64,000 nucleotides of DNA from CG2-30-36-16 sp964372115. GTDB lineage: Bacteria > Bacteroidota > Ignavibacteria > Ignavibacteriales > Ignavibacteriaceae. Below, piece by piece: positions 1 to 7,215 of this stretch (within the stretch, counting starts at the first letter, position 1; every line of letters begins with the position of its first letter). A program made the position numbers and the translations under genes. The stretch covers positions 1-64,000 of the forward strand of contig CAYJPN010000006.1 of the NCBI GenBank assembly GCA_964372115.1, in the 5' to 3' direction. The notes beneath the pieces are model-generated. The model saw only the letters and a list, made by a program, of their open reading frames with translations, did no database searches and was not told the DNA's origin.

Positions 1-60
1 AATTATTTATCAAACATCTAAATCCCGTGTTGACTTTAATCGGAATAACTGGTTATATGC
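1..60 (-). other. Partial attC-like site at the end of the first cassette (cut by window edge)
   Basis: On the minus strand the stop codon of the first gene is followed 10 bases later by GCATATAAC (60 to 52), then by non-coding sequence that leaves the window. GCATATAAC is the exact reverse complement of GTTATATGC at 812-804, just before that gene's start. In an integron cassette the R'' box after the gene and the R' box before it come from one attC site and pair with each other, so a perfect 9-base match is what a cassette predicts. The core GTTATAT differs from consensus GTTRRRY at one position. The rest of the site cannot be seen. Confidence 0.5.
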
Positions 61-70
61 GTTTAATCAA

Positions 71-793
71 TTATGATGGATTTTTTATATTTGTTTTTCT
101 TTTATACAATTCAATTTCTTTTCTGCTAAATCTTCCTCGCCCATGACCAAAAAACATTGCCCCAATAAAATAAGCAAGAAAGAAAGTAATTATGATAACG
201 ATAAAATCTATTTCAGTTGTATCTGACTTAATAAAAGTAATATTATCAAGAAAGTATTTTATAGCTAACACAAACCAAATAACTGTTATAAAGCGACTTA
301 CAATATCATTCATTTTGGACACAGAGTATGTTGAACTTATGGTTGATACTTTATACAATGGGCCCGTTATTTTATCTTCTAACATATCAACTTGATTTTC
401 CCAATGTCTTTGCCAAGTTTTGCTTCCAGTATTCAAAAGTGTCCAAGCTAGTGAACTAATAATCCCAATCCCAATTACTCCATATAAAACTTGAGGATTA
501 CTTTTATAGAAATCTGAACTTAATACTGCAAAATAACCAGTAAAAGAAGCAACTTGAAATGCCCAAAAATAATTAGATCGTTTCCAATAGTTTTGTATTT
601 CAAAATTTTTACTCTCCCAAGCTTTTTCATACGTATCCCTAATTTCTTCTTTTGAACGACCTTCAAAAAATATTTTTTTGTATTCTGATTCGGTTAGAGA
701 ATCTAAATCATGTTCTACTTTTTTGTAGAAGAATTCCCATAGACCTACTAAAAAAATCTTAATAATATTTTTAATGTATTTAAATTTGCTCAT
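71..793 (-). CDS. Four-helix membrane protein of unknown function, probable integron cassette gene
   Basis: A protein of 240 residues. I start it at the ATG at 793 rather than the TTG at 802. After about 70 charged residues there are four hydrophobic segments in two pairs, at about 76-94, 102-123, 168-182 and 196-215, and the C-terminus is basic. The W-K-R-S-N-Y-F-W-A-F region before the first helix recalls small membrane proteins annotated as RipA-like or SLATT-like, some of which sit near defence genes, but I cannot assign a family with confidence. The gene fits tightly between two putative recombination cores, with its ATG about 11 bases after one and its stop 10 bases before the other. 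This, with the integrase just upstream on the same strand, points to a mobile cassette. No function is claimed. Confidence 0.75.
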   Translation of the reverse strand: MSKFKYIKNIIKIFLVGLWEFFYKKVEHDLDSLTESEYKKIFFEGRSKEEIRDTYEKAWESKNFEIQNYWKRSNYFWAFQVASFTGYFAVLSSDFYKSNPQVLYGVIGIGIISSLAWTLLNTGSKTWQRHWENQVDMLEDKITGPLYKVSTISSTYSVSKMNDIVSRFITVIWFVLAIKYFLDNITFIKSDTTEIDFIVIIITFFLAYFIGAMFFGHGRGRFSRKEIELYKRKTNIKNPS

Positions 794-803
794 AGATTTC
801 AAA

Positions 804-912
804 GCATATAACTATTAATTCTGACGAATTACCATTGATATTTTTGGAACAAATTCCCGAATTTTTGGCGGGTTTTCGTTCCACATGTAATTCGTGTTTA
901 TTCTTATAAATC
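804..912 (-). other. attI/attC-like recombination site between integrase and first cassette
   Basis: This is a nested imperfect palindrome in the gap between the integrase and the first gene. Outer arms ACGAATTAC (824-832) and GTAATTCGT (887-895) match perfectly. Inner arms at 846-859 and 869-882 (GGAAC..CCCG against CGGG..GTTCC) match at 10 of 14 positions. Past the outer arms, the sequence at 804-823 still loosely mirrors that at 896-912. On the minus strand the site ends in GTTATATGC (812-804), where strand exchange after G would be expected. A structured imperfect hairpin next to a GTT core is the signature of attC. I see no perfect RYYYAAC box on the integrase side, so it may be attI or a hybrid. 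Confidence 0.45.
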
Positions 913-955
913 ATTTTTATTTAACTACTTAAATGTAAATAATTATTTAATTAAA

Positions 956-992
956 GGAATATATTCCCGAATTTTTTTCCGATATATATTCC
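956..992 (-). repeat. Hairpin just after the integrase gene
   Basis: An inverted repeat with arms GGAATATATT (956-965) and ATATATATTCC (982-992) lies 2 bases beyond the integrase stop. Its left arm continues into TTCCCGAATTTTT, a string also found at 854-866 in the site next to the cassette, so the two hairpins are related. It could be the integrase transcription terminator, since AT-rich sequence follows on the minus strand, or a part of attI. No clear T-tract is present. Confidence 0.45.
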
Positions 993-994
993 GG

Positions 995-1996
995 TCAATC
1001 AAGCGGGCTCCTAACAGCTATGCCTCTGTTTAAAACATGAGTATATATCATAGTAGTCTTAACAGAACTGTGCCCAAGTAATTCCTGTATCGTTCTAATA
1101 TCGTAACCGTTTTGTAAAAGATGCGTCGCAAAAGAATGCCTTAAAGTATGCGGCGAGGCTTGTTTTATTACACCGCTTTTACGTACAGCCGTCTTAAATT
1201 CTTTTTGAAAAGTACTTTCATGAAGATGAACCCTGTAATATTTCTTTTCTTCAGTGTTATAAACTAAACTTTTTGCCGGAAATAAATACTGCCATCCTAA
1301 TTCTTGTCCTGCCTTCGGATATTTCCTATCAAGCGCATACGGCAATGGTACCCAAACATTTCCTTTTTTAGTATCCAATTTATAAAGGTTTGTTACTTTT
1401 TTTATGTGCGCTTTCAATTCAGTTATTATACTTATAGGTAATATTGTTATACGGTCTTTTTCTCCTTTTCCGTCTCGAACAGTTACTGTTTTTAATTCAA
1501 AATCTAAATCTTTTAGCCTTACAGCCAGGCATTCGCCCAAGCGCATGCCGGTACCATAAATAAATTTAGAAATTAGAAGTCCGACGCCTTCCATATGCTT
1601 AAATAACAAACTAACTTCCTGGATATTTAAAACTACTGGTAGGTGCTTTATATGTGCGGCTCGTTTTATCTCGGATATCCAGCCAATTTCTTTTTTAATG
1701 ATGTTTTTATATAAGAAAAGCAATGCTTGAAGCGCCTGGTTTTGGGTTGATGCGGCTACATGTTTTTCTACTGCAAGATAATTGATGAATTGTTTTATCT
1801 CATCAGCACCCATTTCTTTAGGATGACGTTTGTTATGAAAAAGCACAAACCGTTTTATCCAACTTGTATATGCTTCTTCCGTGCGGCGGCTGTAATGGTT
1901 TACCCGCAGCTCGTTTTTTACCTGGTCTAATAGTTTCGGCCTCTTAGCTATCCCAATGCTTGCATCCATCAAATTTGTTTTTGCTAAATTATTCAT
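995..1996 (-). CDS. intI: Integron integrase (IntI-type tyrosine recombinase)
   Basis: A 333-residue tyrosine recombinase that would insert and excise gene cassettes at attI and attC sites. The N-terminal SAM-like DNA-binding domain spans about 21-105. The catalytic domain spans about 120-325, with R152 (in G-T-G-M-R-L-G-E), H283, R286, H309 and the nucleophile Y318 (T-M-I-Y-T-H-V). Between the catalytic boxes, at about 213-240, is the extra patch that separates IntI from XerC/XerD: V-P-L-P-Y-A-L-D-R-K-Y-P followed by G-W-Q-Y-L-F-P-A. Length and all key residues suggest a working enzyme. The next gene lies downstream in the same orientation, opposite to the class 1 layout but like inverted-integrase integrons described in a few phyla. 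The ATG at 1996 follows an AGG-like ribosome site on the minus strand. Confidence 0.92.
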   Translation of the reverse strand: MNNLAKTNLMDASIGIAKRPKLLDQVKNELRVNHYSRRTEEAYTSWIKRFVLFHNKRHPKEMGADEIKQFINYLAVEKHVAASTQNQALQALLFLYKNIIKKEIGWISEIKRAAHIKHLPVVLNIQEVSLLFKHMEGVGLLISKFIYGTGMRLGECLAVRLKDLDFELKTVTVRDGKGEKDRITILPISIITELKAHIKKVTNLYKLDTKKGNVWVPLPYALDRKYPKAGQELGWQYLFPAKSLVYNTEEKKYYRVHLHESTFQKEFKTAVRKSGVIKQASPHTLRHSFATHLLQNGYDIRTIQELLGHSSVKTTMIYTHVLNRGIAVRSPLD

Positions 1997-2021
1997 CTTT
2001 ATATAACCTGCAAAATAAAAA

Positions 2022-2042
2022 TGATCCGATGGCTGACGGATT
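2022..2042. repeat. 21-base repeat, copy 1, with internal inverted repeat
   Basis: The sequence TGATCCGATGGCTGACGGAT plus T matches the copy at 2636-2656 at 18 of 21 positions. Each has arms ATCCG[A/T] and ACGGAT around a six-base loop. This copy lies 26 bases upstream of the integrase start codon, so it may be an operator or a recombination site. Confidence 0.45.
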
Positions 2043-2341
2043 ATAAAGAATCAGTTCAACACAAAACCCGGTAATGGTTGTTAATTTCGGAGAACCTTCA
2101 AGAGGAGTATTTTCCGCGCTGTGCGGAACTGATAGAAGAACGACACTGAAGCCGTTAGGAAAAAGAAAATAGTTACTGTTTATAATACACCCTCTGTATT
2201 ACTAAAAAATGATTATTTAATTCTTAAAACCACACCGAATAAATACATCAAAAGTCACCCGTTCCAAATCTAAAACATTAATTGCAATTGCAAATTAAAC
2301 CACACAAAATTATTAATCAAGCAATCGGTAAAAATATTTTT

Positions 2342-2454
2342 GCGGGGGGAAAAAACAAGACACGGATTTCACAGATTTGCACAGATTATTTTTTTTTATT
2401 TTCCCGTCCGTGTTAATCCGTGCAATCCTTGTCTGTCAGTGTGCCATCCCCGCA
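2342..2454. repeat. Intergenic hairpin repeat, copy 1
   Basis: The unit starts with GCGGGGGGAAAAAACAAGAC and ends near CATCCCCGCA, so its ends are inverted. Inside, GATTTGCACAGATTA (2375-2389) pairs with TAATCCGTGCAATCC (2414-2428) across an A/T loop. Copy 2 begins 169 bases later and is nearly identical over about 85 bases. It is non-coding in both copies and resembles dispersed REP-like elements rather than attC, because no GTTRRRY core flanks it. Confidence 0.6.
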
Positions 2455-2510
2455 AACGCAGCCAGCAGTTTTATTATTAACTGTCCACTCCTTCAAGCAA
2501 TTATATTTTA

Positions 2511-2622
2511 GTGGGGGGAAAAAACAAGACACGGATTTCACAGATTTGCACAGATTATTTTTTTTATTTTCCCGTCCGTGTTAATCCGTGCAATCCGTGT
2601 CGTCCGTGTGCTATCTTCCCCC
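2511..2622. repeat. Intergenic hairpin repeat, copy 2
   Basis: This is the second copy of the unit at 2342-2454, starting with a run of Gs and As and ending TCTTCCCCC. The shared core runs from the G-run through the A/T loop to CCGTGTTAATCCGTGCAATC. The copies differ after that point, where this one has CCGTGTCGTCCGTGTG. Short similarities before each copy (TCAAGCAAT) and after each copy (CAAAC-CAGC) suggest an imperfect tandem duplication of about 170 bases. Confidence 0.6.
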
Positions 2623-2635
2623 AAACACAGCACGC

Positions 2636-2656
2636 TGATCCGTTAGCTGACGGATT
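2636..2656. repeat. 21-base repeat, copy 2, with internal inverted repeat
   Basis: The sequence TGATCCGTTAGCTGACGGAT plus T has a perfect six-base inverted repeat, ATCCGT and ACGGAT. It is the partner of 2022-2042 and lies about 100 bases upstream of the glycosidase gene. The two copies bracket the hairpin repeats. Confidence 0.45.
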
Positions 2657-2759
2657 GACTAACAGATAAACGGCAATACTATAATAAGACAACTCAATTT
2701 GTTATTTTTACATGAACATTCTTCGGCATTTTTTAATTGTGGAATTTTATGGAGCTAAA

Positions 2760-5177
2760 ATGAAAATCAGAATTCTCCTTTTCTCAATTTATCTTTTTGC
2801 ATCCTCTATTTTTGCAGGCTCACCTGACAGCGTCATAATTGGACCGGGTGTAATTCAATATCATCACGTAATTGATTCAGGCCCATGGAATATAAATGTA
2901 ATAAAGATTGATATTCAAAATCCATGGTTAAAATTTCAAACAGTTAAAGCGGGTGATAAACTTAGGGCTTTTGAAAAAACATCTTCAATGGCAGCCCGCA
3001 ACAATTTTGAAGAACATAGAGTTGTAGCGGCTATCAACGGCGATTTTTATAATACAAGTACGGGTGAACAGGTTGGTACTCAAGTAGCAGACGGCGAGCT
3101 GCTGAAAGTAACAAGTGATTGGTTAAACGCAGCTTTCGATATTAATAAAAATCCAATGATTGGATTGCAAAACTTTTCAGGTTCTATAATAAAAGGGGAC
3201 AGTACAAAAAGTATTTTCGGTGTAAATAAAATTCGCAGTACAGATGAGTTGATAATCTATAATTCCTTCATGGGTAACACTACTTCAACCAATCAATTCG
3301 GAACTGAAGTTAGGATTATACCCCTTGATAACTGGCTCGTTAATGATACTATAAAATGTATTGTCGATACGATAATTGCCGGCGTTGGGAATATGTCTAT
3401 CGGAAAAAATAAAGCCGTACTCTCCGGTAATGGTTTATCAGGTGCGTTTTTAGTAAACAATTTGTTTAAAGACGATACAATAAAAATTGTTTTAAAGTTA
3501 ATTCCGGCATTTACAAAACTTGAACAACTTATTGGCGGAAATACGTGGCTCGTACAAAATGGAATTGTTAATCAGGATAATGGTGATCGTCATCCACGCA
3601 CAGCCATTGGATTCAACGAGGATTCTTCAAAATTTTTTCTTTTTGTTGTTGACGGAAGACAACCCGGTTTGAGCGTTGGTATGTCGTACAAAGAACTTGG
3701 TGATTATATGAAAAGCTGGGGTGTATATCAGGGTTTAAATCTTGACGGCGGCGGATCATCTACAATGGTAGTAAGAGGCGCAATCGTTAATAGCCCTTCC
3801 GATATTGGCGGTGAAAGGTCGGTTGCAAATAGTCTTTTGTTAATTAGTACTGCGCCGACGGGACCATTAGCACACATAAGAATTAAACCAAAAGAAATAT
3901 TCGCAATCGGAGGTTCCGGTGTAAACCTTACTGCTTCCGGATTTGATCAATATTATAATCCCGTAAGCATTCCTTCCGGCAGTATTGTTTGGAGTTGTGA
4001 TCCGGCAATCGGCAGTGTATCCCAGCAAGGAGTATTTACAGCCGCATTCGATACTGTCTCCGGATATATTTATGCTGCTGTTGGTGATATTAAAGATTCA
4101 TCAGTAGTGCATTTGACAAAGCTTTCACAGATTCAATTAGTACCAAATCCGGTTATTCTTCAACCGGGGCAGTCACAACAAATGTCAGCCACCGCATATG
4201 ATAATTACAACAATATAATTTTGCTCCAGCAGACCGATTTTCAGTGGTCAGTAACAGGTGGTTTGGGGAGTATAACTCCGGGTGGTTATTTTACTGCGAT
4301 AAATACAGGCAGTGGAGAGATAATTGCGGAGATTGATTCCATCAGTGGATATGTTCCTCTTACGGTTGGCACATCAGCTACAATAATTCTTGATGATTTT
4401 TCTGATCTTTCCGGATACACATTAACCGGAACAAGAGTAAATCTGGCGCAGTGCAGTTTTGTGTACGATAGTACAAATTATATTTCAGCTCCAACTTCCG
4501 GAAAGCTTTATTACAGTTTAACCACAGGCGGAACCAGCGCTTTATATTTGAATAAAGAAATTCAAATATCCGGAACTCCGGAAAAACTAAGCATTCAGAT
4601 TTTCGGCGATGGAAAAAAACATTGGATCAGGGGCGAATTTAAAGATGTTGATAACGAAATTTTTCTGATAAATTTTACAACCGGCGATCCCGGAATTGAT
4701 TGGATAAACATTTGGAAATATATTGAAGTGGATCTGAGTGATGCTGTGCCCAGTTGGGCAAATCCGAGTGCGATACTAAATTTCCCGATTAAGTGGACGC
4801 GCACTTATCTTGCTGAAACGAATGACACAAAAAAAGATGATGGCGCAATATCTCTCGATGATTTTCGCGCACATTTTATCACCACCGGGCTTAAGGATGA
4901 ATCTGTTTTACCTGAAGAGTTTAAACTATTCCAAAACTACCCTAATCCTTTTAACGGTTCTTCAGTTATAAAATATTCAATCCCTGAGTTATCACGTGTT
5001 AAAATAAAAATATTCAATCCACTCGGTGAAGAAATTGAAACTCTTGTTAACGAAGAAAAATCAATTGGCACGTATGAATTGACATGGAGCGCAGCTAATC
5101 TTCCAAGCGGTGTATACTTTTACCAATTGCAGACCGGTTCGTTTGTCCAGGTACGGAAAATGATTCTGCTCAAGTAG
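2760..5177 (+). CDS. Secreted NAGPA-domain phosphodiester glycosidase with type IX sorting domain
   Basis: I start this at the ATG at 2760, which has GGAG 7 bases upstream and opens directly into a signal peptide (M-K-I-R-I-L-L-F-S, cut near F-A-G); the ATG at 2712 would put 16 extra residues before it. About 805 residues. Residues about 50-365 form a NAGPA (DUF2233-type) domain, seen in A-I-N-G-D-F-Y-N, a G-G-N-T-W-L-V-Q-N-G segment and L-N-L-D-G-G-G-S-S-T-M-V. This family hydrolyses GlcNAc-1-phosphodiester bonds, and bacterial members act on cell-wall or surface glycans. Two Ig-like repeats follow (about 375-550), then a beta-sandwich region, then the type IX secretion C-terminal domain with Y-P-N-P-F-N and final K-M-I-L-L-K. 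The protein should be exported and anchored on, or released from, the cell surface. The substrate is unknown. Confidence 0.85.
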   Translation: MKIRILLFSIYLFASSIFAGSPDSVIIGPGVIQYHHVIDSGPWNINVIKIDIQNPWLKFQTVKAGDKLRAFEKTSSMAARNNFEEHRVVAAINGDFYNTSTGEQVGTQVADGELLKVTSDWLNAAFDINKNPMIGLQNFSGSIIKGDSTKSIFGVNKIRSTDELIIYNSFMGNTTSTNQFGTEVRIIPLDNWLVNDTIKCIVDTIIAGVGNMSIGKNKAVLSGNGLSGAFLVNNLFKDDTIKIVLKLIPAFTKLEQLIGGNTWLVQNGIVNQDNGDRHPRTAIGFNEDSSKFFLFVVDGRQPGLSVGMSYKELGDYMKSWGVYQGLNLDGGGSSTMVVRGAIVNSPSDIGGERSVANSLLLISTAPTGPLAHIRIKPKEIFAIGGSGVNLTASGFDQYYNPVSIPSGSIVWSCDPAIGSVSQQGVFTAAFDTVSGYIYAAVGDIKDSSVVHLTKLSQIQLVPNPVILQPGQSQQMSATAYDNYNNIILLQQTDFQWSVTGGLGSITPGGYFTAINTGSGEIIAEIDSISGYVPLTVGTSATIILDDFSDLSGYTLTGTRVNLAQCSFVYDSTNYISAPTSGKLYYSLTTGGTSALYLNKEIQISGTPEKLSIQIFGDGKKHWIRGEFKDVDNEIFLINFTTGDPGIDWINIWKYIEVDLSDAVPSWANPSAILNFPIKWTRTYLAETNDTKKDDGAISLDDFRAHFITTGLKDESVLPEEFKLFQNYPNPFNGSSVIKYSIPELSRVKIKIFNPLGEEIETLVNEEKSIGTYELTWSAANLPSGVYFYQLQTGSFVQVRKMILLK

Positions 5178-5322
5178 GAAAGATTAATTTGACAGGGCGG
5201 ATTTTGCGGATTAGCTTTTAACTTCATTACTGAGTACTAATTAATCTGATGGCAAGAAAAATCAATAATCCAGCTGCGGAATTTGTCAATAGAAATGAGA
5301 CAAATATTTTATTTAAGCTGCA

Positions 5323-5548
5323 TTATTTAACTTCACATGCAGCCATTATGTTGGTTATATCTCTTAATGAACCGCTTTTTGACTAATACCAGATACACCA
5401 TTGTTACTAAGCGCTTGTATGCAGTAAATTTTTTAGAGTAACGGTGGCTCTTAAAATGGTTTGCTGTCCGGTAAATGTCGGCAATATTTAGAAAACTTAG
5501 CACTTGTTTTATTATAGGTTGTCCGCTGAACTTTTTAGAATTGTTCAT
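5323..5548 (-). pseudogene. IS4-type transposase remnant (DUF4372 N-terminus, frameshifted)
   Basis: The first 55 or so codons (N-N-S-K-K-F-S-G-Q-P-I-I-K-Q, then H-R-Y-S-K-K-F-T-A-Y-K-R-L-V-T-M) match what I know of the N-terminal DUF4372 domain of Bacteroidota IS4-family transposases. The open frame then runs to a stop at 5333. In another frame the same DNA reads G-S-L-R-D-I-T-N-I-M-A-A-C-E-V-K, the expected continuation of that domain, before a stop at 5325-5323. So a frameshift near 5370 and loss of the catalytic part have killed the gene. No terminal repeats were found. Confidence 0.7.
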
Positions 5549-5975
5549 GATTATTTTGTTTTGTGATAATTACAAAGTTAACTACGACAAGGGAATTGAT
5601 CTTGCCGAAATGTGGTTTTCAAAACAGCAATAAAGCAATTTAACAATTAAACAATACTCCTCTCCATGTACAGCGGCGCAGTACTTGACTTAAACTAAAA
5701 ATAAACCTAAGTTAAAAACAAAAATTTTACGAGGGATGGGGTTTTGAAAAAAATAAATAACTTTTGTCATTCGTTAGTACCGTTTAGTAATGGACGGAGG
5801 AACCTCTGGTTATCGGTCACTAATGCTCCCGCGGGGATTAATAATTTTTCTTACTCTTACTCTTTCTCTTACTCTCTCCATTACTCACTTTCGCTTTCTT
5901 TCTCTACCGGTTTTGCATAAAAATGAAAACAACAACTAATTATCTTTTACAAACAAAACAGAAGGAGTAACAACA
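5549..5975. other. Non-coding gap with a pyrimidine-rich tract
   Basis: No gene was found. From about 5849 to 5905 the + strand is nearly all T and C, in short CTTACTCTT-like repeats. Just before it is a G/C-richer patch (5770-5845) with small inverted repeats such as GAGGAACCTC and CCCGCGGGG. The last 30 bases hold the ribosome site (AGAAGGAG) of the next gene. The patch could be a structured leader, but I recognise no known RNA family. Confidence 0.5.
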
Positions 5976-7208
5976 ATGGTAAAAACTTTTATAATTAACG
6001 CGGTAATTTTATTACTGCTATTCTTAAGCAGCGGCTGCAAAAAGAAAAGCCCCACCGAGCCGCAGCCAACAAAGCCGCCGGGCTACCAGGAAGATATTCC
6101 GTGGCAATCGCTTGATGGAAATCCCTGGCCGATTCATCATGGTGATGCACAGTTTACCGGCAGAAGTAAATTTGCAGGTCCTTTACTCGGTCAAATTGAA
6201 TGGCAAATTGAGATACCTACAACTGATTTATCACACGATTCATTTCTTTCGCCCATTATAGGAAATGATTCTACCATTTATTTTATATCTTATAAAGATA
6301 CTGCAAACCCGGGAAGTTTTCTTTATGCAATTAATTTTGATGGGACTATAAAATGGACCCACCCGATACAAACGCCATCGCAAAAAAATTCCTCACCTCC
6401 AATCCTTTCTTCAGATGGGACCATTTACATAGCAGATTGGGGAAATAATTTGACAGCCGTAAATCTGGATGGAACTGTAAAGTGGACTAAGGCTGTAACC
6501 TCTGGAATAACAAGCGTAATGAATTTAGATAAAGAAGGCAATTTGTATGCTTTTGCTGCAGACGGTACACTATATTGCTTTGGTAAAGACGGTATAGAAA
6601 AATGGCAACTGAGCTTAAGTAATTTTGGTTCATCATCAAGTGCTGTTGTTTTTTCACCCGATGGTGAAACAATGTATATAACTGGCAAGGAGCTATATGC
6701 TGTTACAAAAACTGGGAAATTAAAGTGGACGAACGATACACCTGGTGATTATACATGGTACAGCATTCCTGTTGTTAACTTATTAGGTGATATATATCTA
6801 TGGCAAGGAACACTTTCCATCAGCAATGATGGTTCAATTAATGAATTTATTAATGATTCATTACTACTTTCCTTTATTCCTGACTACATTGACCCAACAA
6901 TGGACTATAACGGCAACATGTATATAGGCGGCGCATATGAAATGATTTCGGTTGATTATGCAGGTAATTTACGTTGGAAAAAGCCTTATGCAGCAAGTTC
7001 ATCATCAAGTCTTGTCTGTGATAAAAATGGTTCTGTTTATTTTTTCAATAAAGATAATCAGGTGGTATGTATTGATTCTAGTGGAAATCAAAACTGGTCT
7101 ATTCAATTAGATGGTCACAGTTATTACTCACCGGCATTATCCGCAAACAATAGATTATACTTTGGTACAGTCCGCGGTACAAAAAAATATTTTTATTCAA
7201 TTAAGTAG
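5976..7208 (+). CDS. PQQ-like beta-propeller lipoprotein
   Basis: A 410-residue lipoprotein. The signal ends in the lipobox L-S-S-G-C (C21), followed by K-K-K-S-P-T-E-P. From about 55 onward there are repeated blades of the pattern D-G-T-I-Y-x-A, x-x-A-V-N-L-D-G-T-V-K-W, typical of PQQ-like (outer-membrane BamB-like) propellers. Unlike quinoprotein dehydrogenases it shows no enzyme residues, so it is probably a structural or binding propeller on the outer or inner membrane. A strong ribosome site (AGAAGGAG) lies 8-15 bases upstream. It is followed after 7 bases by a T9SS cargo gene, so the two may be co-transcribed. Confidence 0.85.
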   Translation: MVKTFIINAVILLLLFLSSGCKKKSPTEPQPTKPPGYQEDIPWQSLDGNPWPIHHGDAQFTGRSKFAGPLLGQIEWQIEIPTTDLSHDSFLSPIIGNDSTIYFISYKDTANPGSFLYAINFDGTIKWTHPIQTPSQKNSSPPILSSDGTIYIADWGNNLTAVNLDGTVKWTKAVTSGITSVMNLDKEGNLYAFAADGTLYCFGKDGIEKWQLSLSNFGSSSSAVVFSPDGETMYITGKELYAVTKTGKLKWTNDTPGDYTWYSIPVVNLLGDIYLWQGTLSISNDGSINEFINDSLLLSFIPDYIDPTMDYNGNMYIGGAYEMISVDYAGNLRWKKPYAASSSSSLVCDKNGSVYFFNKDNQVVCIDSSGNQNWSIQLDGHSYYSPALSANNRLYFGTVRGTKKYFYSIK

Positions 7209-7215
7209 GTGCTTT

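Larger units (their letters stand above)
1997..2711. other. Non-coding, repeat-rich gap upstream of the integrase
   Basis: There is no convincing gene in this 715-base stretch. It contains a 32-codon open frame at 2074-2172 with no ribosome site, which I do not call. Two copies of a 21-base repeat lie near its ends (2022-2042 and 2636-2656), and two copies of a longer hairpin unit lie inside (about 2342-2454 and 2511-2622). The integrase promoter should lie at the left side, reading leftwards. I found no attC-like cassette boundary on this side of the integrase. Confidence 0.7.

Noticed and set aside
2074..2172. A 32-codon open frame (M-V-V-N-F-G-E-P-S-R-G) between integrase and glycosidase
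   Set aside because: It has no ribosome site, no recognised family and lies within a repeat-rich gap.
2342..2622. The paired hairpin units as attC sites or a two-repeat CRISPR
   Set aside because: They lack flanking GTTRRRY/RYYYAAC cores, the repeat is too long and too palindromic for CRISPR, there are only two copies, and no cas genes are near.
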